Of a stretch of 64,000 bases of DNA, positions 1-9,485 are shown piece by piece. This DNA comes from an uncultured Thiotrichaceae bacterium (lineage in GTDB: Bacteria; Pseudomonadota; Gammaproteobacteria; Thiotrichales; Thiotrichaceae). A program made the translations under genes and the position numbers. Positions within the stretch are counted from its first letter, which is position 1, and every line of letters starts with the position of its first letter. Location of the stretch: positions 62,001 through 126,000 of the forward strand of contig CALAMO010000006.1 of the NCBI GenBank assembly GCA_937925855.1, given 5' to 3'. A model generated the notes under the pieces. That model was given only the letters and a program-made list of their open reading frames with translations. It made no database searches and was not told the origin of the DNA.

Positions 1-945
1 ATGCGTCCGATCAATACCGGCAAACACCGCCAATAAGCCACCGCTGGACAAACTGTCAATTAGCTCGCCGCTCACCCGGTCCTGACACAGGTATTGCTGG
101 TGCTGTTCACTCCATAGCGTATTAAACGCCGCTAAGCCCTGCGCCACTAATGCACGCTGCCGCGCGGCAAGTGCAGGCATATCCAGCTCATCCGCCAGCG
201 TCGCCAAATCAGCACAGGAACGTAGCAGAATCGCATTAAAACCGGGATCAACCACCTGGAACGGTGAGGCATCATGCAGGCGGGTATTATCCCAGCCCAG
301 CGCCCGAAAGTGCTGTACCAACCAGATATAACGATCATACTGCGCCTGCGTCGGGCGATGTTCAGGGTTTGCATGCTGCGTATCGCGTCGGGTGTATGGC
401 CCAACCCCCTCGGTCGGTACCTGTTCAAACGGCACATCCCAGTCGATTGAATTATCGCGCCCGGTTTCCCAGGGATGTAAGACAGCGACCAAGCCAGTTT
501 GCTGAGGATCACGGCAGCGATAAAACCACTCATGCCAATCCGCTATCTTAGGCAACAATGCGCTGGCCCGCGTGCGTGCTAGCGCCCGATCCTGACAGCG
601 TTCATACAAGCGCTTAACCGCAAACCCAGCGACTGCGGGCTGAGTAATACCGGTGGTTGGCGTTTCTCGCCCCACATCCCACACGTCTGGGCCAGGAAAA
701 TAACCCTCATCTGGCTCGTGGAAGATAATATGCGGCACCATGCCGTCATCCCACTGGTGCACAAACAGGGTATCAATCTCCGTCCACGCCCGCGCCTCAT
801 CCAGCCAGGCCATACCCAAAGCCGTGAGACAGCTGTCCCAGTTCCACTGAAAGGGGTATAAGCCTTTAGTGGGGATCGTGTAGTGGCCGCGATCATTTTC
901 GTGCAGGATGTCTGCGGCTTGTTGAAACAAATCAACCTGACTCAT
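1..945 (-). CDS. GH63-like glycoside hydrolase, 3' end outside window
   Basis: The reading frame is open from the ATG at 943-945 to the window start, so about 315 N-terminal residues are visible and the C-terminus is missing. There is no signal peptide, so the enzyme is cytoplasmic. It has the (alpha/alpha)6-barrel style of the GH63/MGH1-like group: residues 28-39 read GLYPFQWNWDSC, an ETGRDNS motif lies near residue 160, and VDPGFNAIL follows. Characterised relatives cleave small glycosides such as glucosylglycerate and mannosylglycerate. The acidic residue of ETGRDNS is a candidate catalytic residue (inference). The start overlaps the stop of the ABC ATPase gene (ATGA), so it is the last visible gene of the importer operon and probably hydrolyses the imported glycoside. 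The exact substrate is unknown; nearby galK and galT suggest a galactoside. Confidence 0.8.
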   Translation of the reverse strand, partial: MSQVDLFQQAADILHENDRGHYTIPTKGLYPFQWNWDSCLTALGMAWLDEARAWTEIDTLFVHQWDDGMVPHIIFHEPDEGYFPGPDVWDVGRETPTTGITQPAVAGFAVKRLYERCQDRALARTRASALLPKIADWHEWFYRCRDPQQTGLVAVLHPWETGRDNSIDWDVPFEQVPTEGVGPYTRRDTQHANPEHRPTQAQYDRYIWLVQHFRALGWDNTRLHDASPFQVVDPGFNAILLRSCADLATLADELDMPALAARQRALVAQGLAAFNTLWSEQHQQYLCQDRVSGELIDSLSSGGLLAVFAGIDRTH

Positions 946-2003
946 TGCTTATTCCTTGCTGAAACCGCCATCCCTGTTGCCGTGTCAAACCAGCGGATAG
1001 ATTCAGGTTGTGGGTTTAAATGCAGCTGATCACCCGCCTTAACCGTGGTTCGGCTATCCAGCACTGCGCGGAACAAGTGATTATCATCGACGGTACAGGT
1101 TACCAGCACATGTGGCCCAAGCGGTTCCACCACCCGCACACTCACCGGAATACCGTCAGCAGCCGGTTCCAAATTTTCTGGGCGGATCGCAAACGCTAAG
1201 CTGCCGGTTTGCTGCGCCGGGCCAGTAAAGGACTTGCCCGCGACCTGCCACTGACCGTTGCCTAGTGCTTGCGCTCGCAGGAAATTCATCGGCGGATTAC
1301 CGATAAAACTACCGACAAAATGCGTGGCCGGGTCGTGGTACACCTCGGTGGGATTCGCCGTCTGTACCATATGTCCCTCATGCATGACAGCGATACGATC
1401 AGCCAGACTCATCGCCTCAACCTGATCATGGGTCACATAAATCGTTGTGGTTCGACTCTGTGCCAACACGCCTTTCAGCTCGGCGCGCATCTCCAGCCGC
1501 AGCAGGGCATCAAGGTTCGATAACGGCTCATCCATCAGAATGACATCCGGCTCCATCGCCAGCGCACGCGCGACTGCGACCCGCTGGCGCTGTCCGCCGG
1601 AGAGCTGGCCGGAATAGCGCTGTAGCAGCGGCGCAATATGCATGAGCTCAGCGTTGCGCTCGACCCGCTCGGTTACTGCCTTATTGTCCAGCTTCTGCAT
1701 CCGCAGACCAAACGCAATGTTCTCAAACACGGTGAGGTGCGGAAATACCGCATAGTTTTGAAACACCATCGCAATACCACGCTCTCGCGGCGGCAGGTGA
1801 TCGATGCGCTTACCGCCAATCCAGACCTCGCCTTTGGACGGCGATTCCAGTCCGGCGATAATGCGCAGCAGCGTGGTTTTTCCACAGCCCGAGGCACCGA
1901 GTAGTACCATAAATTCTTGATCGCTAATCGCAAGATCGATGGAATGTAGGGCCTGGTAGCTGCCAAAATGTTTAGCCACCCCTTTAATTTGTATCTCAGC
2001 CAC
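942..2003 (-). CDS. Sugar ABC transporter ATP-binding protein (MalK/UgpC type)
   Basis: A 353-residue ATPase that would power the two permeases upstream in the same operon. Walker A (GASGCGKTT) is at residues 36-44, the signature LSGGQ near 134, and Walker B with MDEP near 157. The remaining C-terminal third is the TOBE/OB regulatory region typical of CUT1 (MalK-like) subfamily ATPases. The start is GTG, preceded by GAGGAG eight bases upstream. The gene begins 12 bases after the permease stop and overlaps the hydrolase start by 3 bases, indicating one transcript. The family generally imports oligosaccharides, polyols or glycerol conjugates; the ligand is not evident from this subunit. Confidence 0.95.
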   Translation of the reverse strand: MAEIQIKGVAKHFGSYQALHSIDLAISDQEFMVLLGASGCGKTTLLRIIAGLESPSKGEVWIGGKRIDHLPPRERGIAMVFQNYAVFPHLTVFENIAFGLRMQKLDNKAVTERVERNAELMHIAPLLQRYSGQLSGGQRQRVAVARALAMEPDVILMDEPLSNLDALLRLEMRAELKGVLAQSRTTTIYVTHDQVEAMSLADRIAVMHEGHMVQTANPTEVYHDPATHFVGSFIGNPPMNFLRAQALGNGQWQVAGKSFTGPAQQTGSLAFAIRPENLEPAADGIPVSVRVVEPLGPHVLVTCTVDDNHLFRAVLDSRTTVKAGDQLHLNPQPESIRWFDTATGMAVSARNKQ

Positions 2004-2015
2004 GGTAACAACTCC

Positions 2016-2843
2016 TCATCGGTTCGCAATCCCCCACATGGCAAACAAATACTTACGCACCATAAAAATAAATATCAGCGCGGGCAGCACCAGCACAAAA
2101 CCACCGGCAAATTTCAGGTGCATCGGCGACACATCGAGGCTTTGTAATAAAAACGCCGGTAGCGTTCGATGCTCTATCGTTAACACCGCAGCCGCAAACA
2201 CCTCATTCCATGAAATCACAAACGCAAAAATAGCGGAGGCTGCAATACCGGGCAAAATCAAAGGCAACACGACTTTACGAAATGCCTGAAAACGGCTACA
2301 GCCCAGCGTCCAGGCGGCCTCCTCCAGCTCAATCGGAATCCCAGAAAATAGCGAGAACGTGATTAAAATCGCAAACGGCATCGCCAGCATGGTATGCACC
2401 AGCGCCAGCCCGAAGATGCTATCGTCCAGCCCGCTGCGGATAAACATCACCGCCAGCGGTAATGCCAACAGCGGCAGCGGAAACGCACGGGTCATCAGAA
2501 TCAAAACCCGAAACGTTTCTTTGCCGCGAAAATCAAAGCGTGACAGCGCGTAGCCCGCTGGCGCACCAATCAGAATCGACAGCACCATCGTCACCGATGC
2601 CACTAAAATCGAGTTAACCATCGCCTTAGTAATACCGGAGAAACTGGCAAAAAATTCCAGGCTGGTCAGATCCATTTCTGGCACAAAACGCTTCGGGAAC
2701 TGCGTCACCGCTTCCGGCGAAGACAGGGTATTCACTACCAGCAAATAAATTGGCAGCAGCACCCAAGCACACAGCAACAGCACCGAAGTCCAGAAAATCC
2801 AGCGGCTGCGGCGGCTGTATTGTAATGGCCGTGTCGTATTCAT
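2016..2843 (-). CDS. Sugar ABC transporter permease (MalG type)
   Basis: A 275-residue inner-membrane protein with about six hydrophobic segments. It carries the cytoplasmic EAA loop (ELEEAAWTLGCSRFQAF, near residue 175) that docks on the ATPase. It resembles the second permease (MalG/UgpE) of CUT1 importers. Its ATG overlaps the stop of the partner permease (ATGA), so translation is probably coupled and the two form the membrane heterodimer. Confidence 0.93.
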   Translation of the reverse strand: MNTTRPLQYSRRSRWIFWTSVLLLCAWVLLPIYLLVVNTLSSPEAVTQFPKRFVPEMDLTSLEFFASFSGITKAMVNSILVASVTMVLSILIGAPAGYALSRFDFRGKETFRVLILMTRAFPLPLLALPLAVMFIRSGLDDSIFGLALVHTMLAMPFAILITFSLFSGIPIELEEAAWTLGCSRFQAFRKVVLPLILPGIAASAIFAFVISWNEVFAAAVLTIEHRTLPAFLLQSLDVSPMHLKFAGGFVLVLPALIFIFMVRKYLFAMWGIANR

Positions 2844-3685
2844 ATCTGCGCTCCCTTCGGCACGCGCAACACGCGCAGCAGGAATAAGGTAAAGACCACT
2901 GACACCGCCAAAATGACCATCGCAATCGCCGCCGCGACAGAGCCATCCTGCAAATCAAACTGATAGCGATAGGTCTCGCCCATTAGCACCGGGAAACTAG
3001 TGCCACTAAGCGCAGCCACCACCGCAAAGACCTCCAGCGCCAGAATCACCCGCAGGATTAGCGCGGTCTGTAAACTGGGACGTAATAAAGGCAGCGTCAC
3101 CCGGCGGAAGGTCTGCCAGCGACTGGCCCCAAACACCTCGGCTGCCTCAGCGTATTCTTTCGGGATCAAACCCATACCCGCAACTAAAATCACCAGCATA
3201 ATCGCCGTGGCGCGCCAGATTTCAGCCAGCATAATGGCGATAAAAATGACCCAGAGACTCTGATAACCCAAAAACATCACGGGCTGCTCGACGATACCCA
3301 AACCATAAAGCATCGAGTTAAGGAAGCCGCTCTGCTCAAAAATAGCCAGCCAAATAATTCCCGCTGCCAAATCTGAAATCCCAAGTGGAATAGTCCAGAT
3401 ATACAGCACAATATCTCGTCCCTTGCCCATTCGACTCACCAACGTCGCCATAAACAGCGCCATCGCCAGCTGTATGGGCACAACCGCCAGCGCCAGCCAA
3501 ATCGTATTCCAAAACGCCGTCGGGAATTTCCAATGACTCAACATGGTCTCGAAATGTTCGAGCGTGAAACCCGCTTCGTTACTGAAGGCTTGCCACGCGA
3601 CCAGCAAAAACGGATAAACAAAAAACAGCGCTAGAAACAGCGCCGCGGGCAGCAGTAAGAGATAGGGGAGTTTTTTGGCTTCCAT
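2840..3685 (-). CDS. Sugar ABC transporter permease (MalF type)
   Basis: A 281-residue polytopic membrane protein with an N-terminal helix at residues 7-30, roughly five further helices, and an EAA loop (EYAEAAEVFGASRWQTF) near residue 190. It is the MalF/UgpA-like half of the permease pair. It follows the binding-protein gene after a 123-base spacer that contains a short GC-rich stem (GGGG/CCCC arms near 3722-3736). Such spacers often allow the binding protein to be made in excess of the membrane subunits (inference). Confidence 0.93.
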   Translation of the reverse strand: MEAKKLPYLLLLPAALFLALFFVYPFLLVAWQAFSNEAGFTLEHFETMLSHWKFPTAFWNTIWLALAVVPIQLAMALFMATLVSRMGKGRDIVLYIWTIPLGISDLAAGIIWLAIFEQSGFLNSMLYGLGIVEQPVMFLGYQSLWVIFIAIMLAEIWRATAIMLVILVAGMGLIPKEYAEAAEVFGASRWQTFRRVTLPLLRPSLQTALILRVILALEVFAVVAALSGTSFPVLMGETYRYQFDLQDGSVAAAIAMVILAVSVVFTLFLLRVLRVPKGAQI

Positions 3686-3808
3686 CAGTATATTTACAGC
3701 CGTAGAGAATGGGAGACCCTTGTTTATATCGGGGAACCCAGCCCCTAATTCTATAAGAAAGATAACAAGAAAGAGGGGCCAGAGTTAAGGGTGCTTAAGA
3801 CTTATGCC

Positions 3809-5107
3809 TTAGTCAACTGGACAAGCCCCTTCAGAAGGCGCATCCGGTGCCCAGCAAGGTGCACCCGTCTCGTTCATAATCTTACGCAACGCTTCTTTCT
3901 GTTCGTTCAACACGGTTTTCACGTCCTGCCCCGCGAGTACCACACGCTCAAAGGTATCAACGTAGACCTGGTTGAACTTACCGCCTTGATCACCCAAGCC
4001 CGCTGGCAACAGGCCAGGATTCGCATCTGCCGCACCAGACATAGCCGCAATCGCCGCACCCGACAGACGTACCGCAGGCGGCATATCGTCCGGCAGCTCA
4101 ACGTCAACAACCGGGAAGAAGTTAGTTGCTTTCAGCGTCTTCAGCTGTGTCTCAGGACTCAGCATGTAAGCGATCACTTTCTTGGCAGCTTCCATGTCCG
4201 GTGCTGTCTTTGGAATCGCTACGCCTGCAATAACCGGCATGAAGCCACGACCCGTTGGGCCTGCCGGAGCGGGGAAGCCAATGAAATCATCGGGTTTCTC
4301 ATTGAAGGCATTCGCAAGGCGTGCGGTATGATCAAACGCCACCCAAACATCGCCCGCCAGCAGCTGCTCCTGCATGAATGAGAAGTTGGTTGAGCCGGTG
4401 TGGGTGTACTTCCACAGCTCTTTGAATTTTTCCCATGCGCCCGCCGCTTCATCAGACGCAAACTTAGTGACCACGGAATTAGTGAATGACGGATACAGAT
4501 AACCCTGGAAGAAGCGATGCTTCAGACCTTTTGGGCCAGCCGGAAAGCCAAACTTAGAACCACCGGTTTGCTCCGCCATGTTCTTCGCCCAGGCAATCAG
4601 CTGATCATAAGTCAGGGCATTAATATCCGCACCTTCTGGCAAATATTCCAGTGCTTTCTTGTTAGCAGCCATGATGTAAGTCGCCTGCATCCACGGCATA
4701 TACTTCTGCTCATCCGTTCCCAGCTTCGCCAGCTCAGCAAACGTGCTGTTGACTTTAATGTCACCGAGATCAACATCAGACAGGTCAACCAGATCGCCTG
4801 GCATAGAGGTGAAGTTACCGTGCAGTGAACCCAACACGCCGATCGTGCCTTTTTCAGCTTCGATTTCAGCCTGCAGACGAGTTAACCAAGGGCCACCGTC
4901 ATTGGCCTGGAAGTCAACCTTAACTTCAGAATCAGCTAGCACCTGCTCCCGCATGGCCTGTGATTCTTCCACCGGCTTAGCCTGCGTTGACCAAAATAGC
5001 ACTTCACCACCGTGGCCGTCGGCCTGTGCTGTTGTGGTAAACGAGACAGCCAGCGCAGCGGCACACAGGCTCGCCAACGCAGAACGATTTAAGGATGTAA
5101 ATTTCAT
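3809..5107 (-). CDS. Periplasmic sugar-binding protein of ABC importer
   Basis: A 432-residue extracellular solute-binding protein (family 1 type). Residues 1-29 form a cleavable Sec signal ending TTAQA, followed by mature DGHGG. There is no lipobox, so the protein is free in the periplasm of a Gram-negative cell. Downstream sequence shows typical features of the fold, including a WVAFDHTARL stretch and PAPAGPTGRGFMPVIAGVAIP. The start is firm: an AGGAGG Shine-Dalgarno lies eight bases before the ATG. It is the first gene of the importer operon and directly follows the LacI-type operator/promoter at 5297-5341. The ligand cannot be read from the sequence. Confidence 0.93.
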   Translation of the reverse strand: MKFTSLNRSALASLCAAALAVSFTTTAQADGHGGEVLFWSTQAKPVEESQAMREQVLADSEVKVDFQANDGGPWLTRLQAEIEAEKGTIGVLGSLHGNFTSMPGDLVDLSDVDLGDIKVNSTFAELAKLGTDEQKYMPWMQATYIMAANKKALEYLPEGADINALTYDQLIAWAKNMAEQTGGSKFGFPAGPKGLKHRFFQGYLYPSFTNSVVTKFASDEAAGAWEKFKELWKYTHTGSTNFSFMQEQLLAGDVWVAFDHTARLANAFNEKPDDFIGFPAPAGPTGRGFMPVIAGVAIPKTAPDMEAAKKVIAYMLSPETQLKTLKATNFFPVVDVELPDDMPPAVRLSGAAIAAMSGAADANPGLLPAGLGDQGGKFNQVYVDTFERVVLAGQDVKTVLNEQKEALRKIMNETGAPCWAPDAPSEGACPVD

Positions 5108-5296
5108 GAGTGAGTCCTCCTAAATTAAGTCGATCCAACTAGGTGCTGGAGCAAGCATTTCTCCCCAAACCGATCGACCTTCTGGATACCACAAAAAACG
5201 GACCGCGCTGCAATATCAGCGCATACCACTTTGGGTGGCGATTGCTTCATAGCACACAAGGACGGTTAACTATCTGCCCGCATGCTTTAATCATTG

Positions 5297-5312
5297 GGTA
5301 TATCGTTATACC
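5297..5312. promoter_or_regulatory. Candidate LacI-family operator
   Basis: GGTATATCGTTATACC is a 16-base palindrome with a central CG and a single mismatched innermost pair, which is the usual architecture of LacI/GalR-family operators. It lies immediately downstream of the minus-strand -10 box, so it would cover the transcription start of the importer operon. The neighbouring divergent gene at 5446 encodes a LacI-family protein, the natural candidate to bind it. Confidence 0.6.
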
Positions 5313-5341
5313 ATACTAGGATTAGTGAAAAAACAAGTCAA
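5313..5341 (-). promoter_or_regulatory. Sigma-70 promoter of importer/hydrolase operon
   Basis: On the minus strand TTGACT (5336-5341) and TAGTAT (5313-5318) are separated by exactly 17 bases. Both hexamers are close to consensus. The candidate operator follows directly. The leader to the binding-protein ATG is about 195 bases and contains no other gene. I see nothing else defined in the 5108-5445 gap. Confidence 0.65.
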
Positions 5342-5445
5342 TAAGCCAAACAACAAAAGTTCAGGTCTCGCCCGACTCAGCCGTGCTCAAAAACACGGTC
5401 TGCGGTAAGATGCGTGCCCATGATGAGGATCCAACAGGTGAGCAC

Positions 5446-6435
5446 GTGAGTAGACCGACAATCGCAACCATATCAGCACAAACGGGCGTTTCTGTTTCGA
5501 CAGTTAGCCAGGTTTTACGCGGCTCCGGTCGCATCTCACAGCAAACTCGCGACAAAGTGCTAGCGACGGCCAAAGCGGTTAACTACGTGCGCGATAGCCG
5601 CGCTGCCGCCATGCGCTCCGGGCAGTTCCGCGAAGTTGGCCTACTCATCCATGACATCAGCAACCCGTTTAACGCCGAGGTACTGGCCGGGGTGACTAAC
5701 CGATTGGAGCAGCATGATTATCTGGTTTACGTGCTCGACGCCCAGGATGATAGCATCCGCCAACGTCGCTATCTGGAGATGCTGGTGGGGCATGCGCGCG
5801 GCGGCCTGATTTGGGTTCCGGCGCAGCAAACAGAGCAGGACAGTATCGCTCTGTTACGCAGCCAGCGCATTCCCACGGTGACATTCCTGCGCTCGCTGCC
5901 ACATAAGGACTTTGACCACGTCACGATTGAAAACGCTGCTGCAACTGCGGAGGCAACCCACTATCTGATTCAACAGGGTTACCGCCACATCGCCTTTTTT
6001 GGCGGCGAGGGTGAAATTGAAGCCCGCCTCCAGCGTATTGCAGGCTATCGCAGCGCTATGGCTGACGCTGCCTTCGATACGGTGATTTGGCCCTGCCCGG
6101 ATAGCAAGCAAAGCGGCGCGGAGGCGCTGCCCGCTCTGCTGGCACAGCACCCTTCCATCAACGCACTCGTTTGCAATGGTGATATGGTGGCGATGGGAGC
6201 CAGTCTCGCGCTGAATCGCAGGGGCCAACAGGCCGGGCGCGACTTGGCGATTATTGGCTTTGATAACACGGCGGAGGCAGAGTTATGGACGCCACCGCTG
6301 TCTACCCTGGCGGTCAATCCCTTTGGGCTGGGCGAGAAATTAGCGCAGACGCTATTAGACCGCATGGAAGCACCGGACGAACCAGTGCGCCAAATTCACC
6401 TTGCGGCTCAACTCACAATTCGGGCAACAGCTTAA
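5446..6435 (+). CDS. LacI-family transcriptional regulator
   Basis: A DNA-binding repressor/activator with an N-terminal LacI helix-turn-helix (RPTIATISAQTGVSVSTVSQ) and a PBP1-like ligand domain, about 329 residues from the chosen start. I prefer the GTG at 5446, with AGGTGA just upstream and the helix-turn-helix starting at residue 3, which is normal for the family. In-frame ATGs at 5383 and 5410 would add unusual 12-21 residue extensions. It is divergent from the importer operon and convergent with galK (20 bases between stops). Its likely target is the palindrome at 5297-5312, and its effector probably a sugar or its breakdown product. Confidence 0.92.
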   Translation: MSRPTIATISAQTGVSVSTVSQVLRGSGRISQQTRDKVLATAKAVNYVRDSRAAAMRSGQFREVGLLIHDISNPFNAEVLAGVTNRLEQHDYLVYVLDAQDDSIRQRRYLEMLVGHARGGLIWVPAQQTEQDSIALLRSQRIPTVTFLRSLPHKDFDHVTIENAAATAEATHYLIQQGYRHIAFFGGEGEIEARLQRIAGYRSAMADAAFDTVIWPCPDSKQSGAEALPALLAQHPSINALVCNGDMVAMGASLALNRRGQQAGRDLAIIGFDNTAEAELWTPPLSTLAVNPFGLGEKLAQTLLDRMEAPDEPVRQIHLAAQLTIRATA

Positions 6436-6443
6436 CGCTTATT

Positions 6444-6456
6444 AGGCAGGTTGCCT
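6444..6456. terminator. Short stem between convergent lacI-type gene and galK
   Basis: AGGCA GGT TGCCT forms a five-base-pair stem with a three-base loop exactly in the 20-base gap between the two convergent stop codons. It may contribute to termination from both sides but has no strong U tract. Confidence 0.25.
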
Positions 6457-7622
6457 TAGACCTCACTCACGCCCGCACTCGCCTGACAGACATAAAAGGT
6501 GGCCTGCAAACCAAACTCAGCCTCATAGCCCGCCATAATCACCTGCTGCACCGGCACCAACGCATCATCTGGCAACAGCGCCACCACACAACCACCGAAA
6601 CCACCGCCGGTCATACGCGCCCCGCCGCGTTCCCCCACGTAGTCCTGTACCGTCGCGACCAGCCAGTCAATTTCCGGCACGGTGATTTCAAAGTCATCGC
6701 GCATCGAGATATGCGAAGCGGCCATCTGTTTTGATAACTCAGCGCTATCGCCCCGTTGTAACGCCTCAGCGGTAGCCAATACGCGCGCATTCTCGCTCAG
6801 CACATGGCGGGCACGTTTTGCACTCAGCGCATCCAACCCGCTCGCGCCTGCCAGCTGCGTCAGGTCAAGATCGCGCAGCGATGCCATCCCGAAATGAGCC
6901 GCTGCGGTTTCACACTGCTGCCGCCGCGTGTTGTATTCACCATCTACATGCGCATGCGGTTTATTGGAATCAATAATCAGAATATTCAGCGTGGGCGGTA
7001 TTGCCACGGGCCGGGTCTCCAGACTGCGGCAGTCAATCATGAGCGCATGCCCAGCCATGCCGCTAGCGGAAATGAGCTGATCCATCACGCCACACATACA
7101 GCCAACAAATTCATTCTCGGCCTGTTGGCCGATTAAGGCCAGCTCAGTACGGGAAATACCGAGCGCATATAAGTCGTTAAAACATTGGGCGATCAGCACT
7201 TCCAGCGAGGCCGAAGAGCTCAATCCAGCCCCCTGGGGAATGTTACCGCTTAGCGCAATATCCATTCCGCCCAACACATAGCCTCGCGCCAGCAGCACCT
7301 GCACCACCCCACGCACATAATTAGCCCAGGGCTGGGCTTCATTAGACTCAATCGGCTCATCCAGGCGGAAAGTATCTAACTGCTGACCGTAATCCAGCGC
7401 TAAAACACGCACAAGCGGCGTGCGCCGCACCTGTACCGCTGCTAGCGTATGGCGATCAATCGCGCAGGGCAGTACAAAACCGCCGTTATAATCGGTATGT
7501 TCGCCCAGCAGATTAACCCGCCCTGGTGCTGCAAAATGCTGTGCGGGCTGCGCCTGAAAAGCCTGCTGAAACGCGGCGTCCAACTGTTGAAAATCGTGCT
7601 GCATCGTCTTGGTATCGCTCAT
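6456..7622 (-). CDS. galK: Galactokinase
   Basis: This enzyme phosphorylates alpha-D-galactose with ATP to galactose 1-phosphate, the first Leloir step. It has 388 residues, the normal length. The GHMP-kinase hallmarks are present: the galactokinase signature GRVNLLGEHTDYNGGFV near residue 35, the ATP loop QGAGLSSSASLEV near 130, and the C-terminal GGARMTGGGFGGCV near 340. The gene is downstream of galT with a 37-base gap and lacks an obvious Shine-Dalgarno before its ATG, so efficient translation may rely on coupling. It is the last gene of the SDR-galT-galK operon. Confidence 0.96.
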   Translation of the reverse strand: MSDTKTMQHDFQQLDAAFQQAFQAQPAQHFAAPGRVNLLGEHTDYNGGFVLPCAIDRHTLAAVQVRRTPLVRVLALDYGQQLDTFRLDEPIESNEAQPWANYVRGVVQVLLARGYVLGGMDIALSGNIPQGAGLSSSASLEVLIAQCFNDLYALGISRTELALIGQQAENEFVGCMCGVMDQLISASGMAGHALMIDCRSLETRPVAIPPTLNILIIDSNKPHAHVDGEYNTRRQQCETAAAHFGMASLRDLDLTQLAGASGLDALSAKRARHVLSENARVLATAEALQRGDSAELSKQMAASHISMRDDFEITVPEIDWLVATVQDYVGERGGARMTGGGFGGCVVALLPDDALVPVQQVIMAGYEAEFGLQATFYVCQASAGVSEV

Positions 7623-7659
7623 TAATTATCGAAAAACAAATGATCAGGCCATAGGGGCT

Positions 7660-8712
7660 TTATTCAGCGCTCAGGTAATGTTGGGATGCACTCACCGCAC
7701 GTAGCCTGGCAGCGGCCTGTTCCGGCGTTATATCACGCTGCGCCTCCGCCAGCATTTCATAGCCCACCATAAACTTGCGCACAGTAGCCGAGCGCAGCAG
7801 CGGTGGGTAAAACACGGCGTGTAGCTGCCAGTAATCCGAGGCGCTCGCTAGCGCGTCAAACGGTGCGTAGTGCCAGCCCATGGAGTAAGGAAAGCTGGTC
7901 TGAAACAGGTTATCGTAGCGCGTCGTCAGCTGTTTTAGCGCGAGCGCCAAATCGGCACGCTGCGCCGAACTGAGCTGCGCAAAACGGGCCACCGCAGTAC
8001 GCGGCAGCAGTAGCGTCTCAAACGGCCACATCGCCCAATAGGGCACCACCACCAGCCAGTGCTCGGTCTCCACCACCACGCGCTCGCCCGCAGCCGCTTC
8101 CAGCGCGGCATAGTCCAACAGTAGATTACTGCCCTGCTGCTGCCAGTAGGCCCGCAGATTTTCATCCTTGCGTACGACTTCATTAGGTAGAAAATCGCTG
8201 GCCCAAATCTGGCCATGCGGGTGCGGCTGTGAACAGCCCATCATCGCACCTTTGTTTTCAAACACCTGTACCCAACGGTATTCTTGCCCCAACGTTGCGG
8301 TCTGTTCCACCCAGGTATCAACCAAGCCGCCTATCTGAACCTGAGTCAGCTCGGGCAGGGTTAAGCTATGGTCTTCTGAATAACAGATGACCCGACTTAA
8401 GCCGCGCGCACTTTGGTTACGCAATAGCGGGTGCGCCTGATTATCAGCGATGGGGGTGTCGGTTAATAAGGCCGGAAAATCATTGGTGAACACATGACAG
8501 CCCTGATAATCAGGATTCTGTGCGCCCCCCATCCGGGCATTGCGCGGACAAAGATAACAAGACGCATCATGCCTAGCCCGCTGCTCGCGCTCCGGGGTTT
8601 CGGCCTGGCCCTGCCATGGACGTTTACCGCGCTGTGGCGACACTAGCACCCACTCACCACTGAGTGGATTATAGCGCCGATGCGGATGGTCACTTACGCT
8701 AAAAGTTAACAT
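7660..8712 (-). CDS. galT: Galactose-1-phosphate uridylyltransferase
   Basis: This enzyme exchanges UDP between UDP-glucose and galactose 1-phosphate, the second Leloir step. It has 350 residues, as in other proteobacteria. It contains the catalytic HPH triad within [11 protein letters not shown] (near residue 168) and an N-terminal zinc-type cysteine pair, CYLC, near residue 52. The ATG overlaps the stop of the upstream dehydrogenase gene (TGATG), indicating coupling. UDP-galactose 4-epimerase, needed to complete the cycle, is not in the window. Confidence 0.96.
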   Translation of the reverse strand: MLTFSVSDHPHRRYNPLSGEWVLVSPQRGKRPWQGQAETPEREQRARHDASCYLCPRNARMGGAQNPDYQGCHVFTNDFPALLTDTPIADNQAHPLLRNQSARGLSRVICYSEDHSLTLPELTQVQIGGLVDTWVEQTATLGQEYRWVQVFENKGAMMGCSQPHPHGQIWASDFLPNEVVRKDENLRAYWQQQGSNLLLDYAALEAAAGERVVVETEHWLVVVPYWAMWPFETLLLPRTAVARFAQLSSAQRADLALALKQLTTRYDNLFQTSFPYSMGWHYAPFDALASASDYWQLHAVFYPPLLRSATVRKFMVGYEMLAEAQRDITPEQAAARLRAVSASQHYLSAE

Positions 8713-9470
8713 CAGCAGGTATAATTCATGCCTAAGCGCCCACCATCGACATAGATGGTCTCGCCGGTGATATAGCTAGCCTTATCACTGGCGAGAAAGG
8801 CCACGACATCACCGATTTCACGCGGCGTACCGATGCGCTGTAATGGCGTGCGAGACATCACCATTTTCATCGCCTCCGGGTTAGCGTTCACTCCAGCCAG
8901 CATTTCGGTATCAATCGAACCTGGCCCAACCGCATTCACACGAATATTATGCGGGGCCAGCGCCAGCGATGCTGATTTAGTCAGCTGCATCACGCCGCCT
9001 TTGGAAGCGCAGTATGAAGCAATCGAAGGAATCGCAAGCTGCGCATTCACTGAAGACATATTGACGATGGCACCCGGCAAGTGATGGGCAATCATACCTT
9101 TGGCCGCCCGCTGTAGTGCTACAAAGGTACCGATCAGATTAACATTAATCACGCTCATAAACGCTTCCACCGAAGTCTCCAGCAAATCACCAGGCCGCGC
9201 AATACCGGCATTATTCACCAGAATACTCACCGGGCCGCGCTGCTCTTCAATCTGGTCAAACAGCCGTTGAATTTGCTCTGGCTGGCCAAGGTCACAGGCC
9301 AGTCCCAGCGTATTACCGCCCAGGTTTTCTGCTGCGGCCTGTACGCCTTCCGCATTAATATCAGCCAGCACAATCTGAGCACCCTGCTCTGCAATAGCCT
9401 CGGCACAGGCATAACCAATACCCTGTGCACCGCCGGTTATTAAAGCTATGGGCTTAGTATCAACGGCCAT
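8712..9470 (-). CDS. Short-chain dehydrogenase/reductase
   Basis: A 252-residue classical SDR oxidoreductase. It shows the NAD(P) loop GGAQGIG at residues 13-19, NNAGIA near 88, the catalytic YxxxK as YCASK near 157, and the C-terminal [12 protein letters not shown]. An acidic residue at the end of the second strand (LADIN) favours NAD over NADP (family knowledge). It is too short for GalE, so it is not the missing epimerase. As the first gene of the galT-galK operon it may oxidise galactose or another part of the imported glycoside; the substrate is not determined. The start has AGAGGAG ten bases upstream. A short peptide frame upstream duplicates its first six codons. Confidence 0.9.
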   Translation of the reverse strand: MAVDTKPIALITGGAQGIGYACAEAIAEQGAQIVLADINAEGVQAAAENLGGNTLGLACDLGQPEQIQRLFDQIEEQRGPVSILVNNAGIARPGDLLETSVEAFMSVINVNLIGTFVALQRAAKGMIAHHLPGAIVNMSSVNAQLAIPSIASYCASKGGVMQLTKSASLALAPHNIRVNAVGPGSIDTEMLAGVNANPEAMKMVMSRTPLQRIGTPREIGDVVAFLASDKASYITGETIYVDGGRLGMNYTC

Positions 9471-9485
9471 ATATTTACTACTCCT

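Noticed and set aside
147..935. Two minus-strand frames (128 and 118 codons) in the first kilobase
   Set aside because: They are out of frame with the GH63-like hydrolase, which is open through the whole region and carries recognisable motifs.
3791..4381. Plus-strand frame of 196 codons inside the binding-protein gene
   Set aside because: Antisense shadow of a gene with strong signal peptide, family motifs and Shine-Dalgarno; the product is Arg/His-rich and matches nothing.
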